Source: Clostridia bacterium (lineage in GTDB: Bacteria > Bacillota > Clostridia > Christensenellales > QALW01). Taken from it: 64,000 nt of DNA. Location: contig JAFVVO010000031.1 in NCBI GenBank assembly GCA_017502165.1, positions 1 to 64,000 on the forward strand, in the 5' to 3' direction. A program made the translations under genes and the position numbers. Below, piece by piece: positions 57,045 through 64,000 of the stretch; position 1 is the first letter of the stretch; the number at the start of each line of letters is the position of its first letter. Below the pieces are notes generated by a model. That model saw nothing but the letters and a program-made list of their open reading frames with translations. It had not been told where the DNA came from and did no database searches.

Positions 57045-57392
57045 TCAGATTTCCGTAAATCCTAAGCTTACGCGAAGTCCGTTTTCCACCTTATTCATGG
57101 CAAAGGCGTTAAGGCCGCCCAGCTTATCCTTTAACCGCTTTTTGTCTATAGTTCGTATCTGTTCAAGCAAAATAACCGAATCCTTTGGAAGACCGTGTTT
57201 TTCCCCTTCCACCTCAATATGAGTGGGCAGCTTTGATTTTCCCGTTTTAGAGGTTATTGCCGCAACTATTATAGTAGGACTGTAACGGTTGCCTATATCG
57301 TTTTGCAAAATGAGCACGGGACGTACTCCACCCTGCTCGCTACCCACAACGGGCGAAAGGTCGGCATAATAAATTTCGCCCCTTTTTATCAA
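57045..57392 (-). CDS. MazF/PemK-type mRNA interferase toxin
   Basis: The 115-residue protein has the MazF/NdoA pattern: [37 protein letters not shown] and [13 protein letters not shown]. It cleaves single-stranded mRNA at short sites. The start is TTG 57392 with AAGGGTGA 7 nt upstream. It lies 46 bp after its antitoxin gene, as in Bacillus ndoAI-ndoA. Confidence 0.93.
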   Translation of the reverse strand: MIKRGEIYYADLSPVVGSEQGGVRPVLILQNDIGNRYSPTIIVAAITSKTGKSKLPTHIEVEGEKHGLPKDSVILLEQIRTIDKKRLKDKLGGLNAFAMNKVENGLRVSLGFTEI

Positions 57393-57438
57393 ATCGGTTC
57401 ACCCTTCCTGAAACAATGAATATCTATACAAAAGAAAA

Positions 57439-57660
57439 TTAAAAATCTGCGTCCTCTTCAAGAATTTTAGAAAGACGCAAATTAAGGTTTCCGAAGGTAC
57501 GGTAGCCTTTTTTTAATTTTACTCTCTCTTTTATTTTATGATTTTTATCGAAAAATTGTTTAAGCGCCATATTGACGACGGTGGATTCGCTGAACTTTCC
57601 TGCCGTCTTTTTCAACAGACGAAAATTTCTGTCGCTTATCTGCAGCCGAATTTCTTTCAA
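57439..57660 (-). CDS. Ribbon-helix-helix antitoxin (MazE/EndoAI-like)
   Basis: The 73-residue protein starts with a beta strand KEIRLQISDRNFRLLKKTAG followed by a helix FSESTVVNMALKQFF, the RHH DNA-binding pattern, and ends in an acidic tail LSKILEEDADF that likely plugs MazF. Start TTG with AAGGAG 9 nt upstream. It precedes mazF on the same strand. Confidence 0.85.
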   Translation of the reverse strand: MKEIRLQISDRNFRLLKKTAGKFSESTVVNMALKQFFDKNHKIKERVKLKKGYRTFGNLNLRLSKILEEDADF

Positions 57661-57843
57661 GCAAGCATCTCCTTTCTTATTATTGCGCTATTATTTTTCC
57701 TTCATTCAAGAATTTTAATTGGCTGAAATTTTTTCTTTTATTTCTATTTTTTATTTTTGCTCCTTTAACCTATTTTATCTTCCTCGTTTTTTGTATATTT
57801 TGTGAAAATTTGAAAACAATTAGATTAAATCGTCCCAAAACCG

Positions 57844-57872
57844 TTGACAAATTGATTTTACCGTAATATAAT
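57844..57872 (+). promoter_or_regulatory. Sigma-A promoter of hrcA-grpE-dnaK-dnaJ
   Basis: Consensus TTGACA (57844-57849), 17-nt spacer, TATAAT (57867-57872). Confidence 0.93.
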
Positions 57873-57882
57873 TACAGTGTAG

Positions 57883-57909
57883 TTAGCACTCAACGAGTGC
57901 GAGTGCTAA
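57883..57909 (+). promoter_or_regulatory. CIRCE operator
   Basis: TTAGCACTC-N9-GAGTGCTAA, a perfect CIRCE inverted repeat, just after the transcription start region. HrcA encoded downstream represses here. Confidence 0.98.
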
Positions 57910-57934
57910 CAAAATTTGATTAAGGAGCTTCGTA

Positions 57935-58975
57935 ATGGATGATTTAAGCAAACGGCAAAAGCAAATACTTCAAGCCATAATTGAAGATTACATTTCAAGT
58001 GCCATGCCCGTTGGGTCACGCACCATATCAAAGAGCTTTGCCCTTTCTTCCGCAACAATCCGCAACGAAATGAGTGACCTTGAGGATTTAGGGTATCTTG
58101 AGCAGCCCCACACTTCTGCAGGAAGAATTCCCAGTGAAAAGGCGTACAGATTTTACGTTGACAATCTTATGAAGCTTTCAACCCTCACGGCGCCGGAGCT
58201 TAATTACATTCGTTCCTATTACGACAAACGAATTTGCCAAACGGGCGAGGTGCTTTCAGATGCGGCAAGAGTTATAAGCGACTTAACCGAATACGTTTCG
58301 GTAGTAACTCCCCCGAAAGTTTCAAGTGTTTTAGTTACCAGCATACAGCTGATGCCCATTAACCCCTCAACCGCAATGGTGGTGCTTGTAACCGACACGG
58401 GAATGATGCAAAGCACACCTATCGTGCTTCCGAGAAACGTTTCCCCTGACGAGCTGGAAAGTATGTCCCGCTTGCTTAACAAAATGTTTGCAGGCAGAAG
58501 CGTAACGGAAATTCATCCTCAAGCCCAATACGCAGTTGAAAGCGAAATTGCCGACCAAAAGCAAATTTTTGATACTATCTGTTCAGTGCTTGCATCAAGG
58601 CTTGAAAATCAAAAAGGCAAGGTTCTTATTCAGGGCGCCAGCAAGATGCTTGCCCACCAGGAATTTACCGACGTTAACAAGGCGAGAAGTTTTCTTCAGC
58701 TTTTAGAAGAAAACAGCCGTATAAGTGAAATAGTTTCTGCCGAATCAGATGAAATAAGCGTGCGAATCGGTCAGGAAACGGGCTTAGGTGACGTTAGCAT
58801 TGTAACGGCAACCTATTCCGCCGGTGGCAAGGATTTAGGCAAAATCGGTGTTATAGGCCCCACAAGAATGCAGTACGACAAGGTTTTGTCGGTGCTTGAC
58901 CAGGTAGGAAAAACCCTTTCGGAAATCTTTGCCGAAAACGTTAAAACGGAGGACGATACAGTTGAAGAAGAATGA
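57935..58975 (+). CDS. hrcA: Heat-inducible transcription repressor HrcA
   Basis: The 346-residue protein has an N-terminal winged helix (LSKRQKQILQAIIEDYISS, VGSRTISKSFALSSATIRNE in part), a GAF-like middle and the C-terminal HrcA signature GDVSIVTATYSAGGKDLGKIGVIGPTRM (quoted in parts). It binds CIRCE and is kept active by GroEL. AAGGAG precedes ATG 57935. It overlaps grpE by 14 bp. Confidence 0.97.
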   Translation: MDDLSKRQKQILQAIIEDYISSAMPVGSRTISKSFALSSATIRNEMSDLEDLGYLEQPHTSAGRIPSEKAYRFYVDNLMKLSTLTAPELNYIRSYYDKRICQTGEVLSDAARVISDLTEYVSVVTPPKVSSVLVTSIQLMPINPSTAMVVLVTDTGMMQSTPIVLPRNVSPDELESMSRLLNKMFAGRSVTEIHPQAQYAVESEIADQKQIFDTICSVLASRLENQKGKVLIQGASKMLAHQEFTDVNKARSFLQLLEENSRISEIVSAESDEISVRIGQETGLGDVSIVTATYSAGGKDLGKIGVIGPTRMQYDKVLSVLDQVGKTLSEIFAENVKTEDDTVEEE

Positions 58976-59507
58976 TAAAGACATAAAAAACGAAACACCC
59001 GAAACCGATTACGAGCAAACGCCTGAAACCGACGCAACGGGTGATTATGAAGAATGTGCAACAAGTGAAGCTACACCGAGCAAGGAAGAAGAATATCTCG
59101 CCCTTGCCCAAAGAATTCAGGCAGATTTTGATAATTACCGCAAGCGCAACGTTTCACTTCGTGCCGAAGCCATTGCAGACGGCAAGGTTGAAGCAATAAA
59201 AGCTTTCCTTCCCGTTATGGATAATTTAGAGCGTGCACTTGAAACAGAAAGAAAAAATAACACCGAAGGCTCTTTAATGGAAGGCTTAGAGCTTGTGCTT
59301 AAGCAGATGGCTCAGGCATTAGCTGACCTTGGTGTTGAAGAAATCGAAGCAGAGGGCAAACCATTTGACCCTGCTTGCCACAATGCAGTAATGCAAATTC
59401 CCTGCGCAGAGGGACAGAATCCCGGAGAGGTTGCTCAGGTCTTCTCAAAGGGATATAAAATCAAAGATAAAGTTATTCGCTACTCAATGGTACAGGTTAC
59501 CATATAA
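58962..59507 (+). CDS. grpE: Nucleotide exchange factor GrpE
   Basis: The 181-residue protein has an acidic, Thr/Glu-rich N-terminus, a long coiled-coil helix (ALAQRIQADFDNYRKRN...) and the C-terminal beta domain FDPACHNAVMQIP. It releases ADP from DnaK. Start TTG 58962 has GGAGG 8 nt upstream; no better ATG is present. The stop is 32 bp before dnaK. Confidence 0.95.
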   Translation: MKKNDKDIKNETPETDYEQTPETDATGDYEECATSEATPSKEEEYLALAQRIQADFDNYRKRNVSLRAEAIADGKVEAIKAFLPVMDNLERALETERKNNTEGSLMEGLELVLKQMAQALADLGVEEIEAEGKPFDPACHNAVMQIPCAEGQNPGEVAQVFSKGYKIKDKVIRYSMVQVTI

Positions 59508-59518
59508 AATAAAGTTAA

Positions 59519-61369
<1,851 letters not shown>

Positions 61370-61374
61370 TTTCT

Positions 61375-62487
61375 ATGGCCAACAAGCGTGATTATTACGA
61401 AGTGCTTGGTGTGCAGAAAAACGCCACCGATGATGAAATAAAAAAAGCGTTCAGAAAAATGGCAAAAAAATATCACCCGGATATTCATCCGGGTGATAAA
61501 GAATGTGAGGCAAAGTTCAAGGAAGTTAACGAAGCCTACGCTGTGCTTTCCGATTCCGAAAAGCGTGCCAATTACGACCAATTCGGCTTTGACGGTCCTC
61601 AAGGCTTTGGCGGCGGAGGTACATACTCCGGCTTTGGCGGAGCAGATTTCTCGGGCTTTGGTGACATTTTTGACACCTTCTTTGGCGGCGGCGGAAGACA
61701 GACCCGCAACCCCAACGCGCCTCAGCGCGGCAACGATTTGCGGTTTGATTTACAAATTTCCTTTGAAGAGGCGGTTTTCGGCTGTAAAAAGGAAATAGAG
61801 ATTCTCCGCGAGGAAGAATGTGACGTTTGCCACGGTAGCGGTGCAAAGGAAGGCACAACGCCTGAAACTTGCCCCGTTTGCCACGGTAGCGGTCAGGTAC
61901 GCACACAGCAAAATACTATTTTCGGTAGCTTTGCTTCTACCCACCCCTGCGAAAGATGTCGCGGTACGGGTAAAATTATATCCGACCCCTGCCCCCGTTG
62001 CAACGGCAAGGGCAGAATCCGCCGCAGACGTAAAATCAATATTACTATTCCTGCAGGTATTGATTCCGGTCAATCCATCAATCTTCGCGGCGAAGGCGAG
62101 CAGGGCAAAAAGGGCGGTCCCGCAGGCGATTTATTCGTTCGCATAACCGTTTCAAAACACGAAAAATTCGTTCGTCGAGGCAGTGATATTTTCCTTGACC
62201 TTGATATTGATTTTGCCAAAGCAGCCTTGGGCGGTGAGGTTACCGTACCCACCTTAGAGGGCGAAGCAACCTTAAAAATTCCTGAGGGAACTCAAACCGG
62301 AAGCCGATTCCGTATGAGAAATCAGGGCGTGGTTTACATCAACACTCAATCCAAGGGTGATATGTATGTTACCGTTAATATCGTTGTTCCCAAGCGCCTT
62401 ACGAATAAACAAAAGGATTTACTTCGTGCCTTTGACGAGGAGCTTAACGGAGCAAGCGAAAAGAAAAAGAAAAAAGGAATCTTCTGA
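61375..62487 (+). CDS. dnaJ: Co-chaperone DnaJ (Hsp40)
   Basis: The 370-residue type I J-protein has a J domain with HPD (34-36), a Gly/Phe-rich region and four zinc motifs [24 protein letters not shown] and CPRCNGKG, then a C-terminal substrate domain and a Lys-rich end. It starts 5 bp after dnaK. Confidence 0.97.
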   Translation: MANKRDYYEVLGVQKNATDDEIKKAFRKMAKKYHPDIHPGDKECEAKFKEVNEAYAVLSDSEKRANYDQFGFDGPQGFGGGGTYSGFGGADFSGFGDIFDTFFGGGGRQTRNPNAPQRGNDLRFDLQISFEEAVFGCKKEIEILREEECDVCHGSGAKEGTTPETCPVCHGSGQVRTQQNTIFGSFASTHPCERCRGTGKIISDPCPRCNGKGRIRRRRKINITIPAGIDSGQSINLRGEGEQGKKGGPAGDLFVRITVSKHEKFVRRGSDIFLDLDIDFAKAALGGEVTVPTLEGEATLKIPEGTQTGSRFRMRNQGVVYINTQSKGDMYVTVNIVVPKRLTNKQKDLLRAFDEELNGASEKKKKKGIF

Positions 62488-62492
62488 TTTTT

Positions 62493-62525
62493 ACCCGACC
62501 GCAAAATCGGTCGGGTTTTTTATTT
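62493..62525 (+). terminator. Terminator of the hrcA-dnaJ operon
   Basis: ACCCGACCG/CGGTCGGGT with a 5-nt loop and T-run, 6 bp past the dnaJ stop. Confidence 0.93.
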
Positions 62526-62692
62526 TTCGTCAAACGCCTGCAATATTCGATATAATGCATAACTATTCATATATACATATTTGTGTTTTTGTCAGTTTTT
62601 CTAAAATTTACTTGGTTTTAGTTTTAATTTACTTGTCAACAATTGCATAGTGAAGTATAATATTATTAACAAATTATTTTCGGAGGTTTATT

Positions 62693-63037
62693 ATGGACGA
62701 TTTACTTTATTTCCAGGACGAAGCAGGTAACGAAATCGGTCTTATGATGATTGAAAATTTTGAGTTTGACGGCAAAAATTACGCTATTTTAGCAACGCCT
62801 ACCGATGCTGAGGACGGCGGAATCTACGTTATGCGTATGGACGAGAAGGACGGCGAGCTTGCTTTCTCAATGCCCGATGACATCGAGATGGAAAAGGTTA
62901 CCCCCTTTATTATGCAGCTTTTAGAAGCACAAAGCGGTGGTTGCACCCACGATTGCTCCTGCTGCTCAGGCTGCCACGGCGAAAACGAAGAGGACGAAGA
63001 GGATATGGAATTCCCCGGTTGCTCCTGCTGCGACTAA
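62693..63037 (+). CDS. DUF1292 family protein with Cys-rich C-terminal tail
   Basis: The 114-residue protein has the DUF1292 pattern (LLYFQDEAGNEIGLMMIENF, FDGKNYAILATP) in residues 1-78. The tail holds eight cysteines (84, 88, 90, 91, 94, 110, 112, 113) with two His and acidic stretch ENEEDEEDME, suggesting metal binding. GGAGG precedes ATG 62693. DUF1292 proteins usually lie next to yrrK/ruvX or alaS; that context is absent. Confidence 0.88.
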   Translation: MDDLLYFQDEAGNEIGLMMIENFEFDGKNYAILATPTDAEDGGIYVMRMDEKDGELAFSMPDDIEMEKVTPFIMQLLEAQSGGCTHDCSCCSGCHGENEEDEEDMEFPGCSCCD

Positions 63038-63051
63038 TTCTTTTACAAGCA

Positions 63052-63090
63052 AAACACACCCTTTGAAATCTCAAAGGGTGTGTTTTTTTA
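63052..63090 (+). terminator. Terminator of the DUF1292 gene
   Basis: AAACACACCCTTTGA/TCAAAGGGTGTGTTT, 4-nt loop, long T-run. Confidence 0.92.
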
Positions 63091-63104
63091 TTTTCTGAAA
63101 TTCG

Positions 63105-63974
63105 TTATCTATCCAAGCTATCAATGTACCCATTTATTAAAAGTGCATCGGTTGATAGCTGATTTATAAGTTCTTCTTTAGATGCAAACTTTTGCTCAGC
63201 GCGAATTTTTTTCAAAAATTCAATTTTAATTTCTTTACCGTAAATATTTTGGCTAAAGCCTAAAATATGCGTTTCAACGGAAAGCTTATTTGCCGACTGC
63301 ACCGTTGGGTTAACGCCGATGTTGGTCATTCCCTTATATTTTCTGCCCTCAAAATACACTCTCGTTGCATATACGCCCTTAGGCAGAAGTGCCTTGCGCT
63401 CGTCAAAGGATAAATTCGCAGTTTGAAAGCCCATTTTTTCTCCCAAGCCAAAGCCGTGAACAACGGTGCCCGAAAGAAAATAATTATACCCCAACATTTC
63501 TTTTGCTTTTTCAATTTCACCGGATAAAATGGCATTGCGCACGTTGGTGCTTGAAACAAGAGTACCTTCAGAATACACAGGTGGAATTGCCCTTACCTTA
63601 AAATTATATTTTTTGCCAAGCTCAAGCAAGGTAGAATAATTCCCTGCAGCATTTTTGCCGAATTTATGGTTGAAGCCGCAAACTATTGCCGAGGGTGAAA
63701 ACTTTTCAACCAGCTCAAGCACGTACTCCTCAGGGGTTTGGTTTGCAATACGCTCATCAAAGCTTTGCAAAAACACTTCGACGCCGTTTTTCTCAAGCAA
63801 TTGCTTCTTTTCGTCTTCCGTGGTTAATATTTTTCCGTCCTTTGAAAAATACAAAAAGGGCGGACTGTCAAAGGTGCAGGCTATTACTCTGTCACCCATC
63901 TCTTTAGCCGCTTGTATCAAGGCGCGGTGCGCCTTATGAACACCGTCAAAGGTGCCAAGAATCAAAACGCTCAA
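63105..63974 (-). CDS. ribF: Bifunctional riboflavin kinase/FAD synthetase RibF
   Basis: The 289-residue protein has an FAD synthetase domain with GTFDGVHKAH (7-16), VCGFNHKFGKNAAG and SSTNVRNAI, then a riboflavin kinase domain (about 165-289) with GFGLGEKMGFQTANL. The usual kinase motif is GFPTAN; here Pro is replaced by Gln. It makes FMN and FAD in the cytoplasm. Start TTG 63974 follows GGAGG by 10 nt. The gene is usually cotranscribed with truB or rpsO, which may lie beyond the window. Confidence 0.94.
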   Translation of the reverse strand: MSVLILGTFDGVHKAHRALIQAAKEMGDRVIACTFDSPPFLYFSKDGKILTTEDEKKQLLEKNGVEVFLQSFDERIANQTPEEYVLELVEKFSPSAIVCGFNHKFGKNAAGNYSTLLELGKKYNFKVRAIPPVYSEGTLVSSTNVRNAILSGEIEKAKEMLGYNYFLSGTVVHGFGLGEKMGFQTANLSFDERKALLPKGVYATRVYFEGRKYKGMTNIGVNPTVQSANKLSVETHILGFSQNIYGKEIKIEFLKKIRAEQKFASKEELINQLSTDALLINGYIDSLDR

Positions 63975-64000
63975 TTCTTATTTCCTCCCAGCATACATTT

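Noticed and set aside
57439-57660. MazEF as part of the BMC locus
   Set aside because: It is separated by the DUF559 cassette, repeats and a terminator and uses unrelated signals; proximity appears incidental.

Overview
The window is chromosomal DNA of a low-to-mid GC, spore-forming member of the Clostridia. I infer an Oscillospirales/Ruminococcaceae-like gut lineage from Spo0A, SpoIIR, SleB-YpeB, CIRCE/HrcA, CdaA-CdaR and the style of the intergenic repeats; no ribosomal RNA or universal marker is present to fix the genus. Genes are dense and mostly on the minus strand up to 31.9 kb, with many clear Rho-independent terminators.

Layout: 0-6 kb transporters (paired chromate transporter, NSS symporter, SulP) and a secreted CE2-like esterase. 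6-7.4 kb is a repeat-rich patch beside tRNA-Ser. 7.5-14.3 kb is one long minus-strand run (tcdA, SDR, prmA, rarA, ecfA1, ecfA2, ecfT, truA). 14.5-31 kb holds a MacB-like exporter, rhamnulokinase, tex, the dnaX-ybaB-recR cluster, orphan lipoproteins, spo0A and a preQ1-riboswitch/queT unit. 32-45 kb carries cdaA-cdaR, DUF1846, a DD-carboxypeptidase, a second repeat patch beside tRNA-Pro, spoIIR-sleB-ypeB, a TtcA-like enzyme, GT2, LCP and HAD genes. 45.3-55.9 kb is a complete bacterial microcompartment (BMC) locus. 56-57.7 kb is a DUF559/repeat cassette and a MazEF pair; 57.8-62.5 kb is hrcA-grpE-dnaK-dnaJ; ribF ends the window.

The BMC locus encodes one pentamer, one PduT-type trimer, five classical hexamers and one PduU/EutS-type hexamer, with a class II sugar-phosphate aldolase, CoA-acylating aldehyde dehydrogenase, PduL, a zinc alcohol dehydrogenase, PduS and a DeoR regulator. 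It has no B12 diol dehydratase and no glycyl-radical enzyme. With the rhamnulokinase 26 kb away, the simplest reading is L-rhamnose/L-fucose breakdown to DHAP and lactaldehyde, which is then dismutated inside the shell to 1,2-propanediol and lactoyl-phosphate. All four core enzymes carry similar amphipathic encapsulation helices. One hexamer gene has a Lys/Ala/Thr-rich N-terminal extension and a strong internal ribosome binding site, so it probably makes two shell proteins.

The least explained features are three arrays of short hairpins separated by a constant 7-8 nt spacer that reverses orientation in mid-array. Two of them run into the same promoter cassette in front of unrelated genes of unknown function, beside tRNA-Ser and tRNA-Pro. 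The tRNA-Ser 3' end is also duplicated nearby and forms the ends of small mini-elements.
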